Source: Cyclobacteriaceae bacterium
Lineage (GTDB): Bacteria; Bacteroidota; Bacteroidia; Cytophagales; Cyclobacteriaceae
Reading direction: 5' to 3'
DNA length: 64,000 bases
Assembly (NCBI GenBank): GCA_958296015.1
Contig: CATQIH010000002.1
Coordinates: 1-64,000 of the forward strand
Under the pieces are notes generated by a model. It searched no databases and had not been told where the DNA came from. It worked only from the letters and a program-made list of their open reading frames with translations. Made by a program: the position numbers and the translations under genes. This document shows positions 1 to 7,340 of this stretch, in pieces (position 1 is the first letter of the stretch; each line of letters begins with the position of its first letter).

Positions 1-90
1 CTGCCACAGTGGATGCTGCCACAGTGGATGCTGCCACAGTGGATGCTGCCACAGTGGATGCTGCCACAGTGGATACTGCCACAGTGGATG
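1..90. repeat. 15-bp tandem repeat (minisatellite), six units, cut by the window edge
   Basis: The unit ctgccacagtggatg is repeated six times without a gap. The only difference I see is one base in unit five (ggata instead of ggatg). The array begins at the first base of the window, so its true length is unknown. Because 15 is a multiple of three, each forward frame reads as a pentapeptide repeat (for example AATVD), which produces an open frame to position 281. That frame runs on into a repeat family also found outside genes, so I read the array as non-coding. Confidence 0.9.
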
Positions 91-120
91 CTGATGCTGG
101 GCATTTAAATGCCAGAAAAG

Positions 121-262
121 ATCAAAGGCGCGCTCCACAGCTTGTTCCGAAGCATTTCGGGGCCGGACAATACAATTGCGCCCTAACAGGGTATCAAAGG
201 CGCACTTCACAGCTTGTCCCGAAGCATTTTGGGGCTGGACAATACAATTGCGTCCTAGCAGG
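121..262. repeat. 70-bp direct repeat, two copies at a 72-bp period
   Basis: Copy one (121-190) and copy two (193-262) both begin atcaaaggcgc/atcaaaggcgca and share a core with the halves gaagcattt and ggacaatacaattgcg. They differ at a handful of positions. The 39 bases at 146-184 reappear in inverted orientation at 2254-2292 with one mismatch, so this is a dispersed repeat family and not a local duplication only. No function is known to me. A REP-like or BIME-like element is possible. Confidence 0.85.
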
Positions 263-289
263 TGTTCCCTTAGAAAACTAATCGTAATA

Positions 290-856
290 TCATCTACTCA
301 TTAGTCTTCTAACAAGCTTAAACTTTTTGTTTCCTTGTCTGTAAAGTTCAACATATTCTTTGTAAAGATTTCTTTTTTTCTTTTTAGATAAACTTCCTTT
401 TCGTACTTCTAGTTTAGCACCTTCCCATTCCAATTTTAATAGGTATTGTGTAATATTTATTAACTCTTCTATCTCTTCCTCTGGGTATCTCTCAAGTGAG
501 TTACGAATCTGATCAATAAGTTCGAAAATTTTATTATCCCAATAGACATCCCGAGGATTTAAGTATAGTTTGATTTGATATTTTAACTTGTCTATATTAT
601 TCAAAATTTCAAATTTTTCTTTCGAAAGACCTGGTTGATTTTCAACTAGTAAATGGTAACGATAAAAAAGTCCACAAAATTCGGCAATACTAGTGCGTAA
701 GTCTTGAATATGTTTTAAGCGAGAGGCGGTTACTGAATTAATAAAGATTGTTTTTCTAGAATTGTGTATTCCAATCCAAAGTCCCACTGAACTTGCAATA
801 AATGATAAAATTACTCCGAGCAAAGTGATATTTTCTTTTGTCAGTAGCTCCTTCAT
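290..856 (-). CDS. Hypothetical membrane-anchored protein, 188 aa
   Basis: The protein has one N-terminal hydrophobic segment (about residues 10-30, ITLLGVILSFIASSVGLWIGI), followed by a long charged helical domain with a central LNPRD motif and a lysine/arginine-rich C-terminus. I expect one membrane anchor with the rest cytoplasmic, inferred from composition. Small single-anchor proteins with a similar LNP motif occur widely without known function, and I cannot name a family with confidence. The gene is clearly more AT-rich than its neighbours and lies between two repeat elements, which may indicate recent acquisition. The ATG at 856 is preceded by an A/T-rich stretch. No partner gene adjoins it. 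Confidence 0.6.
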   Translation of the reverse strand: MKELLTKENITLLGVILSFIASSVGLWIGIHNSRKTIFINSVTASRLKHIQDLRTSIAEFCGLFYRYHLLVENQPGLSKEKFEILNNIDKLKYQIKLYLNPRDVYWDNKIFELIDQIRNSLERYPEEEIEELINITQYLLKLEWEGAKLEVRKGSLSKKKKRNLYKEYVELYRQGNKKFKLVRRLMSR

Positions 857-1492
857 ATATCTATTTTTTTACTTATATGACACACAACTTCTGTATAGAC
901 GCATCACACATATCTTTTATATAGCACCTAATAATAACCATTTCCTCAATAAAATCCACGCTTAAACGGCATAATCTGTCACGCAAAGGAATTATGCTAG
1001 GTAACAATGCTGTGAGTCTCGCAACTCATCAGATTTTTCATAGGCTGTGTAAAGCTTTTTCTGTCATCGCGGTGAGGTTGCCTGGCTTGTGTGTTTGTAG
1101 GTGCGGACTAACTCCTATGTCATCGCATTTTTTATGTGCAGAAATGGGTTTGCGGCCAATGCAACGCGCATGTGCATGGCTTTTATACGCCAAAATGTCA
1201 GAAAAGGTGTGTTTTTACACTTACACAAGTGGGTTGACAAGGCTGTAACGGCATTTATACGGTGCAGAAATGGGTTAGCAGTAAGGTTTTTTCATTTAAA
1301 CACATGCAGATGTATGTTTACCGTAATGTTATTGCATTTCTGCAACCTTTTTCTACTATTTTACTGACATAATGGCGCAAAAGAGGTCTTTTTTATAACT
1401 TTTTATGAAATAGTACCTATGTGCGTTCTTACCTGATGTAGGGTGGCAGCTTAGAAATAATGGTGGTTACTTGCCATCAAAAACAAATAACG
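857..1492. other. Intergenic region with short degenerate repeats and no convincing gene
   Basis: Two short open frames (994-1248 and 1101-1367) overlap here, but neither has a sensible protein composition. The string gtgcagaaatgggtt occurs twice (1136-1150 and 1262-1276), and its core tgcagaaatg returns inverted near 1334. The tract around 1090-1180 holds further diverged copies of the same motif. This looks like decayed repetitive DNA. Promoters for the flanking genes may lie here, but I could not identify them. Confidence 0.5.
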
Positions 1493-2167
1493 ATGAATAG
1501 CAGATATACCTCCATTTCCAAAATGCTTGTCCTGATGCAGATGTACATTCACAACGCGGCGGAGCAGGCGGACATACAAAAAAAGATGAACCAGATGGGG
1601 TTCACACCCAAACGGATGCAGGAAGGCAAAGTGCTGCTGGAAGATTTTAAGATGCTGTATGGTCATCAGACAGATAAATACGATGAGAAAAAGAAACTGA
1701 TCGGGCAGATCAAAGACCATGAGGAACTGGCAAGGCAAACCCTGGTAGACCATGTGGATACCATCCGGTATATCTTCCGCAAAGATGAGGAGACCCTTAA
1801 CGAGCTGAACGTTGTCAATATTTCCCGCAAATTTGACGAATGGTCTTTACAGGCAGCACTTTTCTACAACAAAGTTGCCAAATATACCGAGGTGCTGACC
1901 CCTCACGGGCTGTCGCTGCCGGAGATAGCGCAGGCGCAGGCGATGGTAGAAGCGGTGGCTACCGTGCGCAACCGGCATATGCTAAGGAAAGGGGAAGCCG
2001 AAGAAGCCACCCGCATCCGCGACGAGAAGCTCAAAGCCCTGAAAGCCTGGATGAAAGACTTCCGCGCCATCGCGCGCGTAGCCCTGCAAGACAGTCCCCA
2101 ACTGCTCGAGGCTATTGGCATCGTGGTGAAATCCAAAAAGCCGAGCCGTAAGAAACAAAATCCATAA
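1493..2167 (+). CDS. Hypothetical coiled-coil protein, 224 aa
   Basis: The protein is helical throughout and rich in charged residues, with no signal peptide or membrane segment. It ends in a basic tail (KSKKPSRKKQNP). I chose the ATG at 1493 (MNSRYTSISKM) because the upstream ATG at 1460 would add eleven residues of atypical composition (MVVTCHQKQIT). The earlier start cannot be excluded. I do not recognise a family. Length and composition suggest a cytoplasmic structural or scaffold-like protein. The gene stands alone: the next gene downstream is convergent, with an inverted repeat element between them. Confidence 0.7.
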   Translation: MNSRYTSISKMLVLMQMYIHNAAEQADIQKKMNQMGFTPKRMQEGKVLLEDFKMLYGHQTDKYDEKKKLIGQIKDHEELARQTLVDHVDTIRYIFRKDEETLNELNVVNISRKFDEWSLQAALFYNKVAKYTEVLTPHGLSLPEIAQAQAMVEAVATVRNRHMLRKGEAEEATRIRDEKLKALKAWMKDFRAIARVALQDSPQLLEAIGIVVKSKKPSRKKQNP

Positions 2168-2253
2168 ATTATAAAGTACTCATGCTTAGCGAAAGGGTCC
2201 GCTCAATGCTTCGGCGCGGTCAACTTAAGAAATATTAATCGCTCGGCTTCGCT

Positions 2254-2292
2254 AGGGCGCAATTATATTGTCCGGCCCCGAAATGCTTCGGA
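2254..2292. repeat. Inverted partial copy of the 121-262 repeat
   Basis: These 39 bases are the reverse complement of 146-184 with one mismatch (aattatattg against aattgtattg). The copy lies between the ends of two convergent genes. The two inverted copies are about 2.1 kb apart and bracket the AT-rich gene at 290-856 and the coiled-coil gene at 1493-2167. The preceding bases (2190-2253) are also GC-skewed and contain cttcgg-type motifs, which may be a further diverged part of the element. Confidence 0.8.
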
Positions 2293-2312
2293 ACTGCTCA
2301 TTCTACAAAAAG

Positions 2313-3329
2313 CTACGCAAAGTTCCTGAGCGTGTTGGTTACTCTATCCAGCATAGCATCATCAAAGTCCAGGTGTGTCACCATCCTGATCTCTGTAGGG
2401 CCAAAGGCAATGGCCAGGATGTTGTGTGCTGCCAGCTTTGCTAAACACTGTTGGGTAGACATCCCTTTTAGCGAGAAAATAACAATATTGGTATCAACCG
2501 GCAGCACCTCCGATACAAAGGGCAGTGCCTGTAACGTGTCGCCCAGCACGCGCGCTCTTTGATGATCGTCGGCCAGCAGCCTGATGTTGTTGTCCAACGC
2601 ATAAATACCAGCCGCCGCCAGGTAACCTACCTGCCGCATACCGCCACCCAGCACCTTGCGGATGCGCATGGCTTTTTGAATGTGCGCTTTACTGCCTAGC
2701 AGCACAGAACCCACCGGCGCACCCAGTCCTTTGGACAGGCAGACGGATATCGTATCAAAGTATGTCCCGTATTGCTGCGCATCATCACCGCTGGCGGTCA
2801 GCGCGTTGAAGACCCTGGCACCGTCCAGGTGCAGTGGCAGGTGGTGTGTGTGGCATACCTCACGGATGGCAGTTATCTGCGGCAACGTATAGTAAGCACC
2901 ACCCCCTTTGTTGACGGTATTTTCCAGCGAAACCAATGCCGTCTGTGGCGCATGGATGTCGTCGGGGTTGTTGATACTGGCTTCTACGTCAGTAGCAGAT
3001 AAAATGCCCCGCTTCCCATCCAGTAGCCGCACCGAGCACATAGAATTGTAGGCAATCCCACCACCTTCATACAGATAAATATGAGAACGCTTGTCGCAGA
3101 TCACCTCCTGCTGCGGCTGGGTGTGCAGGCGAATGGCGATCTGGTTGGTCATGGTACCCGATGGGCAGAAAAGACCGGCTTCCATGCCAAATATAGCGGC
3201 AGTTTTCTTTTGGAGTTGCTGCACGGTGGGGTCTTCGTTGAGCACATCGTCGCCTACGCTGGCTTGCATCATGGCTTGTAGCATGGCAGCCGAAGGCTTG
3301 GTAACGGTATCGCTTCTGAGGTCTATCAT
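2313..3329 (-). CDS. ltaE: Low-specificity L-threonine aldolase (PLP-dependent beta-eliminating lyase family)
   Basis: The enzyme would cleave L-threonine or L-allo-threonine to glycine and acetaldehyde, using pyridoxal phosphate in the cytoplasm. The start ([13 protein letters not shown]) and length (338 aa) are typical of the family. Other expected parts are the glycine-rich GGGIAYNSM stretch near 90, the PLP-binding aspartate in [11 protein letters not shown] (D169) and the Schiff-base lysine in [12 protein letters not shown] (K200). A GGGMRQVG motif follows at about 234-241. The protein is complete and starts at an ATG. The upstream 3331-3400 region is a degenerate gattgaagatt repeat that leaves little room for a classical promoter. 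Confidence 0.93.
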   Translation of the reverse strand: MIDLRSDTVTKPSAAMLQAMMQASVGDDVLNEDPTVQQLQKKTAAIFGMEAGLFCPSGTMTNQIAIRLHTQPQQEVICDKRSHIYLYEGGGIAYNSMCSVRLLDGKRGILSATDVEASINNPDDIHAPQTALVSLENTVNKGGGAYYTLPQITAIREVCHTHHLPLHLDGARVFNALTASGDDAQQYGTYFDTISVCLSKGLGAPVGSVLLGSKAHIQKAMRIRKVLGGGMRQVGYLAAAGIYALDNNIRLLADDHQRARVLGDTLQALPFVSEVLPVDTNIVIFSLKGMSTQQCLAKLAAHNILAIAFGPTEIRMVTHLDFDDAMLDRVTNTLRNFA

Positions 3330-3330
3330 T

Positions 3331-3400
3331 GGATTGAAGATTTGAAGATTAAAGATTAAAAAATTGAAGATTAAAGATTTGAAAATTATAAGGCTTGTCT
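3331..3400. repeat. Degenerate AT-rich simple repeat (gattgaagattaaag type)
   Basis: The stretch is built from imperfect copies of attgaagatt and aaagatt, such as gattgaagatttgaagattaa. It fills the start-proximal side of the threonine aldolase gene, between it and the divergent sigma-factor gene. Related AT-rich word repeats occur at 7270-7335. It is non-coding in all frames that I checked. Confidence 0.55.
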
Positions 3401-3509
3401 ATAACTCGCAACCTGCAACGGTTACTTTCAAAAAATAAATAAAAATTTCAGTAGCCCATGCAACCTGTATTTGTCAGACTGCATCTTACCTTTACATACA
3501 GCGAGTGCC

Positions 3510-4079
3510 ATGCATTTAACCATCTACAGCAGCAAAGTCTTGGATAAGATTATCAAAGGTTGCCTCAACAACGACCCTCGTGCACAGAAAGCACTTTATG
3601 AGCGGTTTTCGCCTGTCATGTTTGCCGTATGCCTGCGCTATGTCAAAGACACTGCCGAAGCGGAGGATGTGCTGCTGCGATCCTTTATGAAAATATTTGA
3701 GCATATTGGCAAATATCGCTCAGAGGGTAGCTTTGAAGGATGGATACGCCGCATTGTGGTCAATGAGTCTTTGATGTACCTGAGAGCAAACAAAACACTG
3801 CATATGACAGTAGATGTAGCGCAGGCTGCTACCGTTTGTACGGTACCGGTTGACCATCTGGAAGCAGAAGATTTATTTGAGATGGTACAACAGTTGCCGG
3901 TAGGCTACCGCACGGTTTTCAACCTGTATGCCATAGAGGGGTATGCCCATGCTGAAATAGCCAATATGCTGCATATTAGTGAGGGAACGTCCAAATCGCA
4001 GCTCAGCAGGGCAAAGCAGCTGTTGCGGACGATGATAGAACAACAGGAAAACTCATTCAATCAACAAAAAGGTTTATGA
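3510..4079 (+). CDS. RNA polymerase ECF-type sigma-70 factor, 189 aa
   Basis: The protein has a region 2 segment (about residues 20-85, with RYVKDTAEAEDVLL and the FEGWIRRIVVNESLMYLR core helix). Its region 4 helix-turn-helix (about 130-180) holds LPVGYRTVFNLYAIEGYAHAEIANML and a TSKSQLSRAKQLL recognition part. The spacing matches group IV sigma factors. I chose the ATG at 3510 (MHLTIYSSKVLDKII), because the longer frame from 3471 adds residues unlike the family. The stop overlaps the next start by four bases (ATGA), so translational coupling with the anti-sigma-like gene is expected. The operon layout suggests that the sigma factor controls its own operon, including the outer-membrane protein at 4838. 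That is inference. Confidence 0.9.
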   Translation: MHLTIYSSKVLDKIIKGCLNNDPRAQKALYERFSPVMFAVCLRYVKDTAEAEDVLLRSFMKIFEHIGKYRSEGSFEGWIRRIVVNESLMYLRANKTLHMTVDVAQAATVCTVPVDHLEAEDLFEMVQQLPVGYRTVFNLYAIEGYAHAEIANMLHISEGTSKSQLSRAKQLLRTMIEQQENSFNQQKGL

Positions 4080-4810
4080 AAGATATAGAAAAACTTTTTG
4101 AAGAAAAACTAAAGCATCACCAGGTGTCGCCTGCTCCGCAAAGCTGGGACCGGCTACAACAACAGATGCAGGGCAAATATAAAAAGCGCGCCATTCCTAT
4201 GTTTGCCTGGCAGGCAGCTGCGGTGGTGGTGCTACTGGCAGGGGCTTCCCTGATCCGGCACTTTTATGTGCAGCAAACTCAATCTTCAGGCAATGTAGCA
4301 CAGCAACAGGTGCATCTGCCGAAAGAAGCAGAACAGGATACTGGCAGTACCCGCGTTTATTCGCATGATTCACCGCAAAAGCCTACCCCGCCCGTAGCGC
4401 AGTGGCAGCCAGAAGAAGTAACAAAGGCAAAGCATAAGAAGCTTGAACAGGTTGTTCGTGCTCAGCAGTCGTTCAGTCAGCAACAGGCATCTAGGGCACC
4501 GTCTGAAGTTCGCCCGGAGGCGGTAGCTTTACCAGGGGAAGTTCCACAAGTAGCTTCTCAGCAGGTACATCGGTTTACTGCTACTGCTGATGAGGCAAGC
4601 GCACGTATGGCTGAACCCTCTTTTGTAGCGATCACCGAAAGGCATATGCCTATCACGATCACCTACAAAGCTGACCCTATGGAAGAAAAAGGACAAGACC
4701 GTAAAGTATTTGCTTTTTTGGATAATCTTAAAAGCTCCAATATAAGCTTTAGCGAACTCAGGCAAGCCAAAGATGACTTGGTGGCTAAAGCATTTTCTTT
4801 TAAAAATTAA
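4076..4810 (+). CDS. Anti-sigma-factor-like single-pass membrane protein, 244 aa
   Basis: The N-terminus (KDIEKLFEEKLKHHQVSPAPQSWDRLQQQM) resembles the short cytoplasmic segment of Bacteroidota anti-sigma proteins, where a proline-tryptophan motif recurs. One hydrophobic helix follows (about 39-62, AWQAAAVVVLLAGASLI). The rest is a low-complexity, Q/P/A-rich periplasmic region and a C-terminal helix. It overlaps the sigma gene by four bases, as expected of a sigma/anti-sigma pair. There is no zinc-binding HxxxCxxC motif of the ZAS type. Binding to the sigma factor is inferred from position and topology only. Confidence 0.7.
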   Translation: MKDIEKLFEEKLKHHQVSPAPQSWDRLQQQMQGKYKKRAIPMFAWQAAAVVVLLAGASLIRHFYVQQTQSSGNVAQQQVHLPKEAEQDTGSTRVYSHDSPQKPTPPVAQWQPEEVTKAKHKKLEQVVRAQQSFSQQQASRAPSEVRPEAVALPGEVPQVASQQVHRFTATADEASARMAEPSFVAITERHMPITITYKADPMEEKGQDRKVFAFLDNLKSSNISFSELRQAKDDLVAKAFSFKN

Positions 4811-4837
4811 CAAACACCCATTAACATTTTTTCAATC

Positions 4838-5875
4838 ATGAAATCACTTCTATGCTTTTTTATACTATTCGCCCACGCCATGCTCGCTTCTGCCAGAGTA
4901 GAACCCGATACGATCATCATACAAGTGGGTGAGAGGGAACAGATCAAGATCTCTTCCAACAGCGAAGACGAGCTGAAAACCCTTAGCAGGCTGAACATGA
5001 ACAAGATCATTGCCGACATCAAAAAGCAGGTAAGACAGTCTCCTGGTAAAAACATGGTCATCCATATGGAAGACAGCCTGGGTAGCAGGTACCTCATCAA
5101 CGGCAGCCCGGTAGATGTAGACAGCCTTACCCTGGCCGAACAGTTGGAGCTACTGGCCAAAAGTGCCGGTGCAGTAGGAGACACGCTGGAAAAGATTGTT
5201 AACAGGGAGAAGCCCGAACCTAAAAAGAGGAAGCCAAAACGCACGGAGCATAACTTTCTGATAGATTTTGGTTTGAACAACTACCTGTCTGACGGAAAAT
5301 TTCCGGATGAAAGCAATTCCTTGTACACGGTAAAGCCCATTTACTCCTGGTATGTTGCCCTGGGAGGCGTAAATAAAACCCACGTGGCAGGTCCTCTGTA
5401 TGTTGACTGGGGTGCCAACGTGAGTTGGTATAACTTTAAGTTTGAGAACACCCGCACCAGGATTATTAAAACAGATACCGGATTGGATATTTACGAAGAT
5501 ACCCGCGTGAACGATCCTATCAAGAGTAAGCTGGTAGCTCCTTATGTGAATGTGAGTCTGGTTCCTTTGCTGCACTTTGGCAAAAAGAGCCGAAACGGAT
5601 TCATGGAGTATGACAACGACGGGTTTAGAATCGGACTGGGCGGATACGCAGGCTATCGCCTGGGAGGCAGAACCAAAGCAGTTTACCGGGAAGATGGTGA
5701 TCGGGTGAGAGACAAAAACCGAGATAACTTTTACCTCAACAACTGGCGTTACGGTGTGAGGGCACAACTAGGCATATTTGGCGTGGATGTATATGCTAAT
5801 TATGATCTGAACGAGCTTTTCATCCCTGCAAAAGGCCCCCAGTTGAATGCCTTCAGCTTCGGGATTACTTTCTAA
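4838..5875 (+). CDS. Outer-membrane beta-barrel-like protein, 345 aa
   Basis: A cleavable signal peptide is visible (MKSLLCFFILFAHAMLASA). It is followed by a charged helical region to about residue 130, ending in the basic KKRKPKRTEH. The C-terminal two thirds have alternating aromatic and polar residues with many glycines (YAGYRLGG, YGVRAQLGIFGVDVYANYD). The protein ends in phenylalanine after a beta-strand (AFSFGITF), a usual feature of outer-membrane barrels. It lies 27 bases after the anti-sigma-like gene and is probably co-transcribed with it and the sigma factor. The N-terminal helical part could act in the periplasm. No specific family was recognised. Confidence 0.7.
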   Translation: MKSLLCFFILFAHAMLASARVEPDTIIIQVGEREQIKISSNSEDELKTLSRLNMNKIIADIKKQVRQSPGKNMVIHMEDSLGSRYLINGSPVDVDSLTLAEQLELLAKSAGAVGDTLEKIVNREKPEPKKRKPKRTEHNFLIDFGLNNYLSDGKFPDESNSLYTVKPIYSWYVALGGVNKTHVAGPLYVDWGANVSWYNFKFENTRTRIIKTDTGLDIYEDTRVNDPIKSKLVAPYVNVSLVPLLHFGKKSRNGFMEYDNDGFRIGLGGYAGYRLGGRTKAVYREDGDRVRDKNRDNFYLNNWRYGVRAQLGIFGVDVYANYDLNELFIPAKGPQLNAFSFGITF

Positions 5876-6018
5876 CGACTTTCGGAAACTTTGCTTAAAA
5901 GTGGGGAGGACAGCCAATGGATAATCTGCTTAGGTGAAGATGGAAGTATTTACAATCACTAAAAATGAACATGCCGAGAGCCTTGAAGAATTTCATTTGA
6001 CCATAGGATAAGATCCTA

Positions 6019-6120
6019 CTAATTTTCTTCACGAAGTTCTTTAAACTTTCGGCTGACTATCCAACCACCAATAATGAGCAGAGCTGTAGTATAAGTCAAG
6101 TACAATGTAACGGCATCCAT
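6019..6120 (-). CDS. Putative 33-aa single-pass membrane microprotein
   Basis: The frame begins at an ATG (complement of 6118-6120) and ends in TAG (complement of 6019-6021). It reads MDAVTLYLTYTTALLIIGG, then WIVSRKFKELREEN. This gives a short outside segment, one hydrophobic helix and a basic-then-acidic cytoplasmic tail, the topology of many regulatory membrane microproteins. The start is preceded on its strand by an A-rich run (aaaaaaaattataact), which suits Bacteroidota translation initiation. It is too short for ordinary annotation. It sits in the 350-bp gap between the sigma operon and the PorP gene. Its function is unknown. Confidence 0.5.
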   Translation of the reverse strand: MDAVTLYLTYTTALLIIGGWIVSRKFKELREEN

Positions 6121-6224
6121 AGTTATAATTTTTTTTATATTATCAATATACAAAATAATCCTGTCTTAGTTTTTTTGTTCATTGAGTATTGGTTTACATA
6201 TTAAGTTTACTTACTAAGACAACA

Positions 6225-7265
6225 TTAAGGCTTCCATAAGTAGTCTGGCATAAAAGCAGGGCAGGGGTTGTACTTGTCTTTTCGGCTTACCTTGCCGGGC
6301 CGTTTGGTGGTTTGCATTTGCAGGATAAGTCCTACTTCGTGTGAACCTCCAGTGGCTGCGGGATTGAGCTTGGAGATGGTCATATCGTAGCTGTAGGCAA
6401 AAATAAGGTTATGCATAGATAGTCCGAGGGCAAAGGCCAGGGCATCATGGTTGATGGTTTTGGGCATATCCTGCTGCAACGGAATGCCTCTGTACCACAG
6501 GCCCAACATCAGCATCTGATAGTAATAGTTAGCACCAATATCCAACTGGTTGTATTTGCCCTGCTGCCGGTAGTTGAAAGACGGGTTGATGCTGGAGGCA
6601 ATACCACTGCGCATGGGTCCCATCTTCAAAGGAATTTTCCATCCTGCATGTACCGAATACCGGATCGGCTGAATGCTTTCCCCCTCAATCATGGTCTGGT
6701 TTGGGCGATTGAGGTGATGGGCAGAGATGCCAATCCATCGCTTGTTGTCGTACAGCAACAGGCCGGTACCCACGTCGAAGTGACTGACGTTGTTGGTATT
6801 CCTCAGGTCGGGGTCTGTACTAGGCGCACTACCATTGCCGAACTGTAGCTGATCGGGAAAAACGAGTTTGGAGAAATCTATACTTTGAGAGACATAGCCG
6901 ATCTGAAAAGCAGGCATCACCCTTACCTTATCATTCAATGGGATGCTATAGGAGTAAATGGCGGCAATATTGGTGGAACGTAAACCTGCCGTGCCAGCCC
7001 GGTCGGTGCTCACCAAAAAACCAATGTTGCTGCTGGAATTCTTGATGTTGTAGTCGTAGCTCAACGCATACGTAACAAAGGCTTTGGGCAGGTTGGCCCA
7101 ATGGCTCCGGTAGTTGATGGCTGCTCTGTGCTGCTGCGTAGTACCGGCAAAAGCAGGATTCGTATACAAAGGAGCGGCATAATACTGGGTAAACTCAGGG
7201 TCTTGTGCATAGCCCGCGGCCATCTGCCAGATACAGCCAATAAGTAAGAGTAGATATTTTTTCAT
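6225..7265 (-). CDS. PorP/SprF family type IX secretion membrane protein, 346 aa
   Basis: A signal peptide (MKKYLLLLIGCIWQMAAGYAQ) leads into the family hallmark DPEFTQYYAAPLYTNPAFAGT. A YRSHW motif follows, and then an outer-membrane barrel pattern. The length suits the family. Its members, such as SprF in Flavobacterium, sit next to large cargo proteins and are needed for secretion or surface attachment of that cargo. Here the upstream gene on the same strand is such a cargo (PKD repeats with a type B sorting domain), with about 75 bases between them. I infer that the two proteins act together at the outer membrane. It is a cargo-specific helper and not necessarily the core PorP. Confidence 0.92.
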   Translation of the reverse strand: MKKYLLLLIGCIWQMAAGYAQDPEFTQYYAAPLYTNPAFAGTTQQHRAAINYRSHWANLPKAFVTYALSYDYNIKNSSSNIGFLVSTDRAGTAGLRSTNIAAIYSYSIPLNDKVRVMPAFQIGYVSQSIDFSKLVFPDQLQFGNGSAPSTDPDLRNTNNVSHFDVGTGLLLYDNKRWIGISAHHLNRPNQTMIEGESIQPIRYSVHAGWKIPLKMGPMRSGIASSINPSFNYRQQGKYNQLDIGANYYYQMLMLGLWYRGIPLQQDMPKTINHDALAFALGLSMHNLIFAYSYDMTISKLNPAATGGSHEVGLILQMQTTKRPGKVSRKDKYNPCPAFMPDYLWKP

Positions 7266-7279
7266 ACGGTTTAGATTAC

Positions 7280-7323
7280 AAATTGGAAAATTAGAAGATT
7301 GAAAATTTTGAATTTTCCAATTT
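7280..7323. repeat. AT-rich inverted repeat, 13-bp arms
   Basis: The arms aaattggaaaatt (7280-7292) and aattttccaattt (7311-7323) are perfect inverted copies around an 18-base spacer that itself holds gattgaaaattttg. The element fills most of the 75-bp gap between the T9SS cargo gene and the PorP/SprF gene. It could form an RNA hairpin that adjusts the ratio of the two products, or it may be one more copy of the AT-rich simple repeats. There is no strong U-tract. Confidence 0.6.
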
Positions 7324-7340
7324 TGAATTTTTAATTGCTA

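Noticed and set aside
9-281. Open frame of 90 codons over the minisatellite and the 70-bp repeats
   Set aside because: It consists only of translated repeats, and the second part is a dispersed element also present in inverted form elsewhere.
994-1367. Two overlapping frames (84 and 88 codons) with cysteine-rich composition
   Set aside because: They use two frames of the same repeat-rich DNA, have no family resemblance and no suitable start context.
5940-6011. 23-codon frame MEVFTITKNEHAESLEEFHLTIG
   Set aside because: Too short, without hydrophobic or conserved features or a terminator.
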